Positions 28,361 to 37,740 of a stretch of 64,000 nt of DNA are shown here, piece by piece. Origin of the DNA: JAKFWF01 sp031367505 (GTDB lineage: Bacteria; Pseudomonadota; Alphaproteobacteria; Rhizobiales; Hyphomicrobiaceae); the NCBI GenBank assembly GCA_031367505.1, contig JANLPY010000303.1:18944-82943 (forward strand). The letters run 5' to 3'. The notes under the pieces were generated by a model, which worked only from the letters and a program-made list of their open reading frames with translations, was not told the DNA's origin and searched no databases. Each line of letters starts with the position of its first letter. The stretch's first letter is position 1. The position numbers and the translations under genes were made by a program.

Positions 28361-29047
28361 GTGTCACAGACTTTCCTGCCGATCTCCAGACGCGCGATGA
28401 TGATTGCCAGTGGCGCGCTTGCCGCCAGCGCGGCTTTCCCCGCGAGCTTCGCATTCGCACAGCGCAAGGCCGCTGCTGATGCCGACGTGACCGAGTTGAT
28501 GAAGGCCGGAGATCTTCCGGACCTCGCTATCGGCGCGGCAGATGCCAAAGTGACAGTCGTCGAATATGCTTCCATGACGTGCGGCCACTGCGCCAACTTT
28601 CACAAGAAAGTGTTCCCGGCGCTCAAGACAAAATACGTCGATAGCGGCAAGGTCCGTTTCATTCTGCGCGAATTCCCGCTGGATGACTTGGCCGCAGCTG
28701 CCTCCATGCTCAGCCGTTGCGCAGGGACCGGGGCGGACGTCTCCAAGAGTTACGATCTGACCAGCATCCTGTTCGAGAAGCAGGAAGACTGGGCATTCCA
28801 GAAGGGCAATCCGGTACCGAAGCTATTCGAAATCGCCAAGCAGGCCGGCTTCACGCAGGAAAGCTTCGACAAGTGCTTGACTGACCAAAAGCTCCTTGAG
28901 CAGATCACGGCACAGCGCGAGCGCGGCTCAAAAACGTTCGGCGTGAGCTCAACGCCAACGTTCTTCATAAATGGCAAGCGTTTGGCCGAGGGCCCGTCTC
29001 TGGAAGCGTTCGAAAAAGCATTCGATACGATCCTGAAGGCATCGTGA
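28361..29047 (+). CDS. DsbA family protein (CGHC active site)
   Basis: Exported thiol oxidoreductase of 228 residues. GTG start at 28361 with AGGAGG 8-9 bases upstream. Signal peptide SRRAMMIASGALAASAAFPASFAFAQ, then the thioredoxin fold with redox motif TCGHC at about residues 71-75 and cis-Pro in VSSTPTFFING. The DsbA_4-type family oxidises or scavenges thiols in the periplasm. It is followed 4 bp later by a second DsbA-like gene, so the pair is an operon that continues toward smc. Confidence 0.92.
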   Translation: MSQTFLPISRRAMMIASGALAASAAFPASFAFAQRKAAADADVTELMKAGDLPDLAIGAADAKVTVVEYASMTCGHCANFHKKVFPALKTKYVDSGKVRFILREFPLDDLAAAASMLSRCAGTGADVSKSYDLTSILFEKQEDWAFQKGNPVPKLFEIAKQAGFTQESFDKCLTDQKLLEQITAQRERGSKTFGVSSTPTFFINGKRLAEGPSLEAFEKAFDTILKAS

Positions 29048-29051
29048 CCGC

Positions 29052-29855
29052 ATGATATCTCGCGGCAGACGAAAGTTACGTAGTGCTGTCGCGGGTTTGC
29101 TTTTCGCAAGCGTGCTAGGCGCATGTTCAGGCGATGCGATCCTAGCTCCGGGCGCGAAAGACCCAGGTGCCGGCGGCGCGTTCCTGACGGGTGCGACACC
29201 GGACAAACCACAGTTCAATCCGTTCGCAGACGCGACGACGCGCGCGCCCGGCGGACGAGAAGTGATTGCGAACCCGACTGTTGCCGAAATCATGCAACCG
29301 GTGAACGACATTCCGGAACTATCCATCGGCCGCGAAGATGCGCCCGTTACCATCATTAAGTTCGCATCGCTGACGTGTCCGTTTTGTAAGCAGTTTCAAG
29401 CGGATACGTTTCCTATTCTGAAGCGCGAGTACATCGATACCGGCAAAGTGCGCTTCATCATTCGCGATTTTCCGATCGGTATGCAATCCGGCGCGGCCAC
29501 CATTGCAATGCGCTGCGCACCGCCGGCCAAGCAATTGGTATTGTACGAAAAATTCCTTTCCCAACAGTCCGTTTGGGTCAGCCAGGAAGTACGCCGCGAC
29601 CCAATCTTCAAGATTGCATCTCAGGTGGGGATGACTCGCGCTGAATTTGACGCTTGCTACGAGAATCGGGGCATGATTGCGGCTCTGAACTCAATGAAGG
29701 AGCGCGGGCGCACACTCGGCATCATCGGCACACCTAATTTCTTTGTGCAGGGCAAGCTCGTGAAAAGCACCCTGGACATGAACAAGATCCGCGAACTCGT
29801 GGATCCCATCTTGGCCGGTCGCGTAGCGGCCCAACCGGCGGGCCTCACGCGCTGA
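29052..29855 (+). CDS. DsbA family lipoprotein (CPFC active site)
   Basis: Second thioredoxin-fold protein, 267 residues. The N-terminus GLLFASVLGACSGD is a lipoprotein signal with a lipobox ending in Cys, so it should be membrane-anchored. Redox motif TCPFC and cis-Pro in IIGTPNFFVQG are present. A Pro/Gly-rich linker separates anchor and domain. Compared with its neighbour the active-site dipeptide is PF rather than GH, suggesting a different redox potential or partner. Confidence 0.9.
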   Translation: MISRGRRKLRSAVAGLLFASVLGACSGDAILAPGAKDPGAGGAFLTGATPDKPQFNPFADATTRAPGGREVIANPTVAEIMQPVNDIPELSIGREDAPVTIIKFASLTCPFCKQFQADTFPILKREYIDTGKVRFIIRDFPIGMQSGAATIAMRCAPPAKQLVLYEKFLSQQSVWVSQEVRRDPIFKIASQVGMTRAEFDACYENRGMIAALNSMKERGRTLGIIGTPNFFVQGKLVKSTLDMNKIRELVDPILAGRVAAQPAGLTR

Positions 29856-29921
29856 CAAGCTGCCGAGATATGCCGACGCCCGCCTTCCAAAGACGGAATG
29901 CGTAGGAGGCTTTGACGACCC

Positions 29922-32900
29922 GTGCATATGAACCGGCTACGACTGCTCGGCTTCAAATCGTTTGTCGATCCCACCGATCTCATCATCGAGCCGGGGTTGA
30001 CCGGCGTTGTCGGCCCGAATGGCTGCGGCAAATCCAATCTGCTTGAAGCGCTCCGCTGGGTGATGGGCGAGACGTCGCACAAGTCGATGCGTGCCGCCGC
30101 CATGGACGATGTGATTTTCTCGGGCACCAACTCCCGTCCGGCTCGCAATTGGGCCGAAGTTACGATCTTCCTGGACAACTCGAAGCGCACAGCTCCGGCC
30201 GAATTCAACGACGTAGACACGATTGAGATCACGCGACGCATCGAGCGCGAGGCCGGTTCTGCCTATCGCATCAACGGTCGCGATGCGCGTGCGCGCGACA
30301 TCAAGCTGCTGTTCGAGGACGCTGCAACGGGCGCACGCTCGCCGGCCCTGGTGCGTCAGGGCCAGATCGCAGAAATCGTCAACGCCAAGCCTGAACAGCG
30401 CCGCCGCGTGCTCGAAGATGCGGCCGGTATCGCCGGCCTGCACAGCCGCCGTCACGAAGCGGAATTGCGCCTCAAGGCGGCAGAGGGAAACCTTGCTCGC
30501 CTTGGCGATATCATTGGTCAGTTGGCATCGCAGCTGGACAACCTGAGGCGGCAGGCTCGCCAAGCCAAGCGCTACAAGGAATTGTCGGTCGAGATCCGCC
30601 GTAACGAGGCACTCCTTCTGCATCTCGTCTGGACCGAGGCTCAAGCCCAGGTCGACGCCGAGGAAGCAGCGTTGCTTGCGGCTTTATCGGCGCTCGGCAC
30701 GGCGACGCAAACCGAGGCAGCGGCGACCCGTCTTGAAGCCGAGTTGTCCGAAAGCATGCAACCACTGCGCGAGGCCGAAGCAAGCCGGGCTGCGGTCGTC
30801 GCGCGCATCAAGATCGAGCAAACGAATTTCGAGGCCGAAGCCAAGCGCTCGGCGGAGCGGCAACGCGAGTTGATGGCGCGCGCACAACAGCTTGCTGCCG
30901 ATCTGGTGCGCGAGCAGGGGCAAATTACCGAGGCAACCGAGACGCTCGCCCGCCTCAAGGCTGAATTCGATACCTTGTCCGTTGCCGATGTCGGAGCGAA
31001 CGATCTGGACACAGCCAACATCGACAAACTCGATGCGGCCGAAGCAAGCCTCGCGAAGACTGAGCGCGACCTCAACACGCTGACGCAGAAGGCGTTCGAG
31101 ACGGCGGCAAAGCGCCGAAGCCTTGATGCGAGCCTCAATGCTGCGCGCGAACAATCGGCCAAGATCAGCCGCCAGATATCGGGCTTGGATGCGCAGATCC
31201 GGGAAATTGCCGGCAAAGCGCCCGACGCACAGCATCTGGCGCGCCTGCAGGAAACCGCCCGGGCTCTCGCCACCCAGATCACCCAGATCGAGGGGCAGAC
31301 GATCGAGGCCGAGAGCAATGTTCGCAAGGCCGCAAGTGCTGCCAAAACGAAGCGCGACGAAGCCCGTGCCGCAAGTCTCGCCGCTGGTGAAGTTCGCACC
31401 GAATTGTCGACCTTGGCCCGGATGCTGGTGCCGGTGCGCGACGACGACGTGCCGCCGATTGTCGATAAACTCAAGGTCGCATCCGGCTACGAGATCGCGC
31501 TCGGCGCAGCACTCGGTGACGATCTCGATGCGCCCATCCAGACCGACTATCCGATCCATTGGCGACGCATCGATCCGGCGTCCGACGATGCCGGCTTGCC
31601 GGAAGGCGCCGAGCCGCTGTTCAATCGGGTCAAAGGTCCAGCCGAACTGACCCGCCGGCTACGGCAGATTGGTGTTGTTTCACGTAACACCGGTCATCGC
31701 CTGCAGCCCGCGTTAAAGCCTGGCCAGCGGCTGGTTTCTCGCGAGGGAGACCTTTGGCGTTGGGATGGCTTCGTCGCCGCCGCCGAAGCACCCACGGCCG
31801 CCGCTCAACGGCTCGCCCAACGCAACCGGCTGGCCGACCTGGAAGCGCAAGCATCCGGAGTTCTGTCCGCAGCCGATGACGCCAGCGCACATGAAAAAAT
31901 TGCCGCCGATCTACAAACCGCCGCTGAAGCAGAAGATAGCCGCATTCGTCAGCAATGGCGTGATACGTCGGCGGAGCTCGCCCGCACGCGCCAAACGCTG
32001 ACCGAGATCGAGCGCAACGCGCGCGAAACCGAGCAGCGCATGCAAACAGCTTCCGAAGCCAAGGCACATGCAGAAGATGCAATGCTCGAGGCCTCCGAGA
32101 AGCTGATCGAGCTCGAAACCGCAATCGATGTGCTCGAAGGCGAAGAAGATCTCACGCCCCTCGTTACAGCCGCGCAAACTGAGGTGAACCGCCTGCGTTC
32201 GGTTGTTACTGAAATCAAAGCGGAAATCGTCAGTCTCGAACGCGAACGCGTAGCGCGAACCAATCGGCTTGCGGCAATTGCCGCCGATCAGCAGCGTTGG
32301 TCGGCGCGCCACACAGCGGCGCACCAGCACATTGCGGACCTTGAAGCGCGCAAGACTGACGCTACTGATGAACTGGAGAGCTTGGTCGAGCTGCCGGAGC
32401 TGATCGAAGAGCAGCGCGAGAAGCTGATGAGCGCGATGGCACAAGCCGAGCAACACCGTCAGGCCGCCGCGAATGCATTGGGCAGCGCCGAGAACGCCCT
32501 GCGCACGGCAGTTCAGGATATGCGGGCCGCCCAAGCCGCAGTCGCGAACGAACGCGAAGCGCGCGCTCGCATCGAGGCACGATTGGAAAATGCGCGCACA
32601 CGCCGGCAGGATGAAGCGCGCAAAATCCGCGAAACACTCGACTGTGCTCCGGAAGCATGCCTCGGACTTGCTCAACTCGAACCGGACTACAAAATACTTC
32701 CGCTTGCCGATGTCGACCGGTTATTGACCCGGTTGAAATCGGATCGGGAACGGCTGGGCGGCGTCAATCTACAAGCCGATGACGAGCTCGAGACGATCCA
32801 AGCCCAAGTCAATGGCATGGAAACCGAAAAACGCGACGTCGAAGAGGCGATCGCCAAGTTACGTGGTGCCATTGGTCAGCTTAATCGCGAGGCCAAGAAG

Positions 32901-33383
32901 CGCCTGATGGAAGCCTTCGAGATCGTCAACGGACACTTCCAGCGCCTGTTCACGACGTTATTTGGTGGTGGCGAAGCACGACTGGAACTTCTGGAAAACC
33001 CGGACGATCCATTGGAGGGCGGGCTTGAGATCATAGCAAAACCGCCCGGCAAAAAACCCGCCACTCTATCATTGCTATCCGGCGGCGAGCAGACGCTGAC
33101 CGCCATGTCTCTGATATTCGCCGTGTTCCTAACCAACCCGTCGCCGATCTGTGTGCTCGACGAAGTCGATGCGCCGTTGGACGACGCCAACGTGGATCGG
33201 TTTTGCACCCTGCTTGAAAAAATGTCGCAGGAAACAGCGACACGGTTCCTCGTGATCACGCATCATCCAATGACGATGGCGCGTACCGACCGGCTATTTG
33301 GCGTGACCATGGGCGAGCGTGGCGTGTCGCAGTTGGTGTCGGTGGACTTGGCAACGGCAGAAAAGTTCCGCGAGATTGCCTGA
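29922..33383 (+). CDS. smc: Chromosome segregation protein SMC
   Basis: Condensin ATPase of 1,153 residues. N-terminal Walker A GPNGCGKSNL, two long coiled coils flanking a hinge around residues 490-620, and the C-terminal signature LSGGEQTLTAMSLIFAVF with Walker B PICVLDEVDAPLDD. Either GTG 29922 or ATG 29928 starts it; AGGAGG at 29904-29909 favours the GTG. Ends 17 bp from the convergent FGE-like gene. The full length and all ATPase motifs indicate an active protein. Confidence 0.97.
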   Translation: MHMNRLRLLGFKSFVDPTDLIIEPGLTGVVGPNGCGKSNLLEALRWVMGETSHKSMRAAAMDDVIFSGTNSRPARNWAEVTIFLDNSKRTAPAEFNDVDTIEITRRIEREAGSAYRINGRDARARDIKLLFEDAATGARSPALVRQGQIAEIVNAKPEQRRRVLEDAAGIAGLHSRRHEAELRLKAAEGNLARLGDIIGQLASQLDNLRRQARQAKRYKELSVEIRRNEALLLHLVWTEAQAQVDAEEAALLAALSALGTATQTEAAATRLEAELSESMQPLREAEASRAAVVARIKIEQTNFEAEAKRSAERQRELMARAQQLAADLVREQGQITEATETLARLKAEFDTLSVADVGANDLDTANIDKLDAAEASLAKTERDLNTLTQKAFETAAKRRSLDASLNAAREQSAKISRQISGLDAQIREIAGKAPDAQHLARLQETARALATQITQIEGQTIEAESNVRKAASAAKTKRDEARAASLAAGEVRTELSTLARMLVPVRDDDVPPIVDKLKVASGYEIALGAALGDDLDAPIQTDYPIHWRRIDPASDDAGLPEGAEPLFNRVKGPAELTRRLRQIGVVSRNTGHRLQPALKPGQRLVSREGDLWRWDGFVAAAEAPTAAAQRLAQRNRLADLEAQASGVLSAADDASAHEKIAADLQTAAEAEDSRIRQQWRDTSAELARTRQTLTEIERNARETEQRMQTASEAKAHAEDAMLEASEKLIELETAIDVLEGEEDLTPLVTAAQTEVNRLRSVVTEIKAEIVSLERERVARTNRLAAIAADQQRWSARHTAAHQHIADLEARKTDATDELESLVELPELIEEQREKLMSAMAQAEQHRQAAANALGSAENALRTAVQDMRAAQAAVANEREARARIEARLENARTRRQDEARKIRETLDCAPEACLGLAQLEPDYKILPLADVDRLLTRLKSDRERLGGVNLQADDELETIQAQVNGMETEKRDVEEAIAKLRGAIGQLNREAKKRLMEAFEIVNGHFQRLFTTLFGGGEARLELLENPDDPLEGGLEIIAKPPGKKPATLSLLSGGEQTLTAMSLIFAVFLTNPSPICVLDEVDAPLDDANVDRFCTLLEKMSQETATRFLVITHHPMTMARTDRLFGVTMGERGVSQLVSVDLATAEKFREIA

Positions 33384-33400
33384 AGAAACCACCGCGCGAA

Positions 33401-34504
33401 TTAATCGAGGACGCGCGCTACACGGAAACCAACGGTATTGGCAGCTACGCTGCTGTCTAATGACGTACGCGCGGCAAGCCTTGATTGCGATGCCGTGCTA
33501 TCCCAACCGCCGCCACGAATGACATGCTGCGTGCAATCGCCGCGCAACACTGTCGCCCTTCCATCGAGTGGATTGAACGATAAGTCGGGGTTCCAACAAT
33601 CCTCGACCAACTCCCAGGCATTGCCTTGAACATCATGAATGGCCAGTTGGTTAGCGGACGTATAACCCACAGGTATCGTCCCATCGCGCGCACGATTGAA
33701 GTTGGCGTGCGATGCGCCGAGCATCGAGCCATGCGTGAACTCGGTTGTCGCTCCCGCCCGCGCCATGAATTCCCATTCTGCCTCCGATAACAGGCGGTAG
33801 GTTTTCTTGGTTTTCTGTGACAGCCAGGCGACGTAGCCACGCGACTCGCGCCATGTCACGCAGACGACCGGATGGTTTCCACCTTGCTCGAATCCCGCCT
33901 GTTTCCAACTGGCACTGGCCGAATTGCGGCCGTTGACTGTACAGCCCGAGCTCACCAGCAGCTTTGCATCCGTCACGTATGCCAAGAACTGATCGCGCGT
34001 TACCTCGAACCGGCCGACCGCAAACGGTTCTTTGATGATGACATCGACCGGACCTTCATTGTCGCGCCGGCCTTTTTCCAGCGGCGGCGAACCCATGACG
34101 AAACGTCCTGCAGGCACGGCGATCATCGACGGGCACGTCTCGCAATCGGCAAATGGCCCGACAGGAATGCGTCGTTCTATTACCGCCGCAGCGACTGGCG
34201 CATTGATGCCGCGCATGCCAATCGCCGCGCCGTCCCCATCCTTCGATTCGATCTTTGGAAGGGCAATCGTGGGCATCGATACGTCAAGGCCGGGGATCGA
34301 GCCTGAACGCCCAGAAAAAGCGTCATCGCCGAGCATGATGAAAAGGATAGCCGACACCGTTGAAAACATTGCCGTCATGACGGCAACGCGATGGCGTGCA
34401 GCCAAACCAGCCTCGATCGCATAAGCGATGACGCCGAGCATGCCTATCAAGAACCAGAAAAGAGTGTCGAACGCAGTCAAGGCCAGTGCCTTAGGTCGAA
34501 TCAC
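33401..34504 (-). CDS. Formylglycine-generating-enzyme-like (SUMF1 domain) membrane protein lacking the Cys pair
   Basis: Protein of 367 residues. Two hydrophobic segments at the N-terminus, then an FGE-sulfatase domain beginning MIAVPAGRFVMGSPP and continuing through VGRFEVTRDQFLAYV, PVVCVTWRES, RLLSEAEWEFMARAG, DVQGNAWELVEDCW and GFRVARVLD. The segment that holds the copper-binding Cys pair in true FGEs reads RGGGWDSTASQSRLAAR here, with no Cys, so genuine formylglycine synthesis is unlikely. FGE-like folds without it serve as EgtB, lipoprotein or binding modules. No sulfatase gene is nearby. Confidence 0.87.
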   Translation of the reverse strand: MIRPKALALTAFDTLFWFLIGMLGVIAYAIEAGLAARHRVAVMTAMFSTVSAILFIMLGDDAFSGRSGSIPGLDVSMPTIALPKIESKDGDGAAIGMRGINAPVAAAVIERRIPVGPFADCETCPSMIAVPAGRFVMGSPPLEKGRRDNEGPVDVIIKEPFAVGRFEVTRDQFLAYVTDAKLLVSSGCTVNGRNSASASWKQAGFEQGGNHPVVCVTWRESRGYVAWLSQKTKKTYRLLSEAEWEFMARAGATTEFTHGSMLGASHANFNRARDGTIPVGYTSANQLAIHDVQGNAWELVEDCWNPDLSFNPLDGRATVLRGDCTQHVIRGGGWDSTASQSRLAARTSLDSSVAANTVGFRVARVLD

Positions 34505-34683
34505 GAGACGCGATCACACAATCAATCACTAACTGATCCGCTCACGATACGCGAGCCTGCCGCTCTTTCGGCAGATGCAACCGTCGCGGCGCGTTGCTCA
34601 TTTCACACGCCCAAATATCACGGTATTGTGTACCTGCGCGTTTTCGCCATACCCCCGTCAACTTACGAACGTCGCCCTCTTCC

Positions 34684-34712
34684 TTGACACTCAACAACGC
34701 AGATGCCTATAG
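34684..34712 (+). promoter_or_regulatory. Near-consensus sigma70 promoter for the atp F0 operon
   Basis: TTGACA at 34684-34689, a 17-base spacer, and CTATAG at 34707-34712, the form typical of housekeeping promoters in alphaproteobacteria. Transcription would begin near 34719, about 50 bases before the atpI start. The rest of the 267-bp gap before atpI shows nothing else recognisable. Confidence 0.7.
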
Positions 34713-34771
34713 ATCGGCCGGTTTCGAACCTTGGTCGGGACGCGAGTTTCGACGGGATGGGGTGTTGTCTG

Positions 34772-35200
34772 GTGTCTACCAACCACGACGGTAAGGGCGA
34801 CAAAGGGACAAACGCTTCTCCTCGAGGCGAGAGTCCACAAGGGATCAGTGCGGATGAACGTGCAGCGTTCGAACAGCGCGCTGCTCAGATCGGCGATAAG
34901 TTGAACGTGGCGAAGGGCCGGCGACCATTGCCGCAGCCTTCAACGGTCGACAAGGGGGCTGACAACGGCGCGGCCATGGGTCGTGCGTTGCGGATCTCGA
35001 CCGAGCTGATCGGTGGAATTGTTGTAGGCGGCGCCATCGGTTGGGCACTCGACCGTTGGCTTGGCAATGAAAAGCCTTGGTTTTTCATTGTGTTTTTCAT
35101 GCTTGGTGCAGCGGCAGGCATTCTAAATGTCGTGCGCGCGGCCGCCAAGGAGAAGACACCGCCAGCGCCATCAGTGCCGGACGACGAAGAAGACCGATAG
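34772..35200 (+). CDS. atpI: ATP synthase accessory protein AtpI
   Basis: Small membrane protein of about 142 residues, with two hydrophobic helices (ELIGGIVVGGAIGWALDRW and WFFIVFFMLGAAAGILNVV), the AtpI/AtpZ pattern associated with Mg uptake or c-ring assembly. First gene of the F0 operon. The open frame starts upstream of the predicted transcription start, so a later start is needed: GTG at 34772 (MSTNHDG) is chosen, ATG at 34757 being the alternative. A charged N-terminal arm precedes the helices. Confidence 0.88.
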   Translation: MSTNHDGKGDKGTNASPRGESPQGISADERAAFEQRAAQIGDKLNVAKGRRPLPQPSTVDKGADNGAAMGRALRISTELIGGIVVGGAIGWALDRWLGNEKPWFFIVFFMLGAAAGILNVVRAAAKEKTPPAPSVPDDEEDR

Positions 35201-35222
35201 TATTTGAAGGGAAAGTTGGAAC

Positions 35223-35990
35223 GTGGCGGCTGGAGCGGATGGCGGGCATAGCCCGATCGCGCAATTCGAATTGAAGACGTTGGTGCCGCTGAAGATTTTC
35301 GGCGTCGATGCCTCGTTCACGAACTCGTCGCTGTTCATGTTGATGGCGACCGGGTTGGTCATTGCTTTTCTCATGTCAGCGATGAACGGACGTGCTCTTG
35401 TGCCGACCCGTATTCAGTCGGTGGCTGAGATGATCTATGAGTTCGTCGCCAATACGGTGCGCGAGAACGTCGGCCAAGAAGGCATGAAGTTTTTCCCACT
35501 CGTGTTCGCACTGTTCATTTTCGTGCTGGTACTGAACTTGATGGGCATGGTCCCCGGCGCATTCACGGTGACGAGCCATATCGTCATCACCGCGGCGATG
35601 GCGCTGCTCGTCATCGGCATCGTGATACTTTACGGCATTGCCCAGCATGGGCTCGGCTTTTTCAAACTGTTCGTTCCCTCTGACGTGCCAGTTTGGCTGC
35701 TTCCGATCATGATCCCGATCGAGATCATCTCGTTCATTTCTCGCCCGATCAGCCTGTCCGTGCGCCTGTTCGCAAACATGCTTGCTGGCCATATCGCGCT
35801 GAAAATATTCGCGGGCTTTGTCGGCACTCTCGCGTTTGCTGGCGGCTGGGCACTATTGGCGCCACTGCCGTTGGCATTGACGGTTGGCCTCACGGCGCTC
35901 GAATTTCTAGTGGCCGTCCTGCAGGCTTACGTTTTCGCAGTTCTCACCTGCATCTACCTCAACGATGCCGTCCATGGTGGCCATCACTGA
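35223..35990 (+). CDS. atpB: F0F1 ATP synthase subunit a
   Basis: Membrane stator subunit of 255 residues that forms the proton half-channels. GTG start at 35223 after a GGGAAAGTTGGA region. The conserved Arg of helix 4 is in SRPISLSVRLFANMLAGH, and the C-terminal helix AVLQAYVFAVLTCIYL ends with the usual D-A-V-H. 22 bp after atpI. All functional residues appear present. Confidence 0.96.
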   Translation: MAAGADGGHSPIAQFELKTLVPLKIFGVDASFTNSSLFMLMATGLVIAFLMSAMNGRALVPTRIQSVAEMIYEFVANTVRENVGQEGMKFFPLVFALFIFVLVLNLMGMVPGAFTVTSHIVITAAMALLVIGIVILYGIAQHGLGFFKLFVPSDVPVWLLPIMIPIEIISFISRPISLSVRLFANMLAGHIALKIFAGFVGTLAFAGGWALLAPLPLALTVGLTALEFLVAVLQAYVFAVLTCIYLNDAVHGGHH

Positions 35991-36061
35991 GTTCGTACTG
36001 ATTTCACTTACCCGCCTTTACACCCAACAAAACCAACGATTCAACCTCCAGGAGCACTCAG

Positions 36062-36289
36062 ATGGATCCAGTAGCAGCAAAGTACATTGGCGCAGGTTTG
36101 GCCTGCCTCGGCATGGCGGGCGCCGGCATTGGCCTGGGCAACTTGTTCGGCCAGTTCTTGGCAGGCGCACTGCGCAACCCATCGGCCGCTGACGGCCAGC
36201 GCGGCACCTTGCTGCTCGGCTTTGCTTTGACCGAAGCGCTCGGCATCTTCTCGCTGCTCATCGCACTTCTGTTGCTGTTCGCAGTCTGA
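36062..36289 (+). CDS. atpE: F0F1 ATP synthase subunit c
   Basis: Ring subunit of 75 residues, two helices. The Gly-rich first helix GAGLACLGMAGAGIGLGNLF and the second helix with the proton-carrying Glu in GFALTEALGIF are as expected in alphaproteobacteria. Ribosome site CAGGAG lies about 9 bases upstream (36049-36054). 71 bp after atpB, a wider gap usual before a highly translated c subunit. Confidence 0.97.
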   Translation: MDPVAAKYIGAGLACLGMAGAGIGLGNLFGQFLAGALRNPSAADGQRGTLLLGFALTEALGIFSLLIALLLLFAV

Positions 36290-36379
36290 ACTTTCGCGCC
36301 TATTCGCGTCGTAAATTGACGAGTGAAGTGAGGCGCATCCGGTCAATCGGGTGCGCCCTTCTGCAGGTAAGAAGCAACG

Positions 36380-36940
36380 ATGGCGTCCGGCACCACGACG
36401 AAAACGACAGCGACGGGCACGAGCGTGCCGGCTGACTCCCATGGCAAGGGCGGCTTTCCGCCGTTCAATCCCGATACTTTCTCATCGCAGCTGATCTGGC
36501 TGGCGATTGCCTTCGGCGGCCTTTACGTGCTCCTGAAGCGCGTTGCCCTGCCACGCGTCGGCGAAGTCATTGACGAGCGCCGCGATCGTATCGTGCGCGA
36601 CCTCGATGCTGCCGAACGCCTCAAAACGGAGACGGACAAGGCGCTCGCCGGCTACGAGCAAGCTCTGGCCGACGCCAAGTCGAAGGCCGGCGCCATCGCC
36701 AAGGAAGCCCAAACCAAACTGACCGCCGACATGGACCGCGAGAAGGGCAGTGTCGAGACCCAAATCGCGGCCAAGCTCGCCGACGCCGAGACGCGGATCA
36801 ACAGCATGAAGACGCGCGCACTGTCGCAGGTCAACGAAATCGCCACCGATACCGCCGCCGCTGTCGTTGCCCAGTTGGGCGGCGGACAAGTTACCGCAGA
36901 CGAAGTTCGCCGTGCGCTCGCACCGGCCGCCGGGGAGTAA
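36380..36940 (+). CDS. F0F1 ATP synthase subunit b' (AtpF')
   Basis: Peripheral stalk subunit of 186 residues with one membrane helix (TFSSQLIWLAIAFGGLYVLL) near residue 40 and a long charged helix. The hydrophilic Thr/Ser-rich N-terminus marks the b' type of photosynthetic and rhizobial ATPases. It is followed 6 bp later by atpF; the b and b' pair forms the stator stalk. Confidence 0.93.
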   Translation: MASGTTTKTTATGTSVPADSHGKGGFPPFNPDTFSSQLIWLAIAFGGLYVLLKRVALPRVGEVIDERRDRIVRDLDAAERLKTETDKALAGYEQALADAKSKAGAIAKEAQTKLTADMDREKGSVETQIAAKLADAETRINSMKTRALSQVNEIATDTAAAVVAQLGGGQVTADEVRRALAPAAGE

Positions 36941-36946
36941 GACGTT

Positions 36947-37438
36947 ATGTTCAATCCGGTAAACCCAGAATTCTGGGTGATGATCGCATTCTTCTGCTTC
37001 ATGGGGCTTCTGGCCTACATGGGCGTGCCTAAGCTGATGATGAAATCGCTCGACGATCGTGCCGATCAAATCCGCCGGGAATTGGATGAGGCACGCCGCC
37101 TTCGCGAAGAAGCACAACAGCTGCTGGGGGACTATCAGAAAAAGGCCCGCGACGCGGAGGCCGAGGCTAAATCGATCATCGATCAGGCCCGCGTCGAAGC
37201 AGAGGCAATGGCACAGGAAACCCGTAAAGGCCTGGTTGAGAGCCTGGAGCGTCGCACCAAACAAGCCGAAGACAAGATCGCGCGCGCTGAGGCACAAGCC
37301 GTGGGCGAAGTCCGGGCGGCCGCCGTTGATACCGCCATCGCCGCGGCCGAGCGCATTCTCAAGACCAAGGTTGCTGGCCCGATAGGTGCTACGATGATCG
37401 ATCAGGGCATCCGCGATCTCAAAGGCAAGCTCAACTAA
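36947..37438 (+). CDS. atpF: F0F1 ATP synthase subunit b
   Basis: Peripheral stalk subunit of 163 residues: membrane helix PEFWVMIAFFCFMGLLAYMG followed by a long amphipathic helix rich in Ala, Glu, Lys and Arg. Last F0 gene; the F1 genes are not in the window, as is normal for Rhizobiales, where F0 and F1 are separate operons. Confidence 0.95.
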   Translation: MFNPVNPEFWVMIAFFCFMGLLAYMGVPKLMMKSLDDRADQIRRELDEARRLREEAQQLLGDYQKKARDAEAEAKSIIDQARVEAEAMAQETRKGLVESLERRTKQAEDKIARAEAQAVGEVRAAAVDTAIAAAERILKTKVAGPIGATMIDQGIRDLKGKLN

Positions 37439-37513
37439 GCCTTGCCTGCGACGGACTGAAGGCGGCACTCCGTTATCTCGATATCGCAATCGAGAGAACA
37501 GACGGTGGCTTCC

Positions 37514-37696
37514 ATGAGAAAATTGCCAACCCATTTGGTTGCGACACTCGCGGCCGCAGCTTCGTTGCTGGCGCTGATTAGTGTTGCCCGGGCCACCGAA
37601 ATTAAGCGCGTCGACTTGGCCCCACCGCAGGCGAGTTCGAGCCCCTATGTCAGCATTGCTGACCTATTGACAAGTGATCCGCCACACCAAATTTGA
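37514..37696 (+). CDS. Small exported hypothetical protein, 60 residues
   Basis: Begins MRKLPTHLVATLAAAASLLAL, a clear signal peptide ending near VARATE, then a short polar tail (IKRVDLAPPQASSSPYVSIA). A GTG nine bases upstream is an alternative start. No family recognised. Located between atpF and pirin on the same strand, 75 bp after atpF. Reality is supported only by the signal peptide and position. Confidence 0.55.
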   Translation: MRKLPTHLVATLAAAASLLALISVARATEIKRVDLAPPQASSSPYVSIADLLTSDPPHQI

Positions 37697-37740
37697 GCTT
37701 TAGAAATTGCAACTGGCTATTCAGCTTTAAGAGGATCGCG

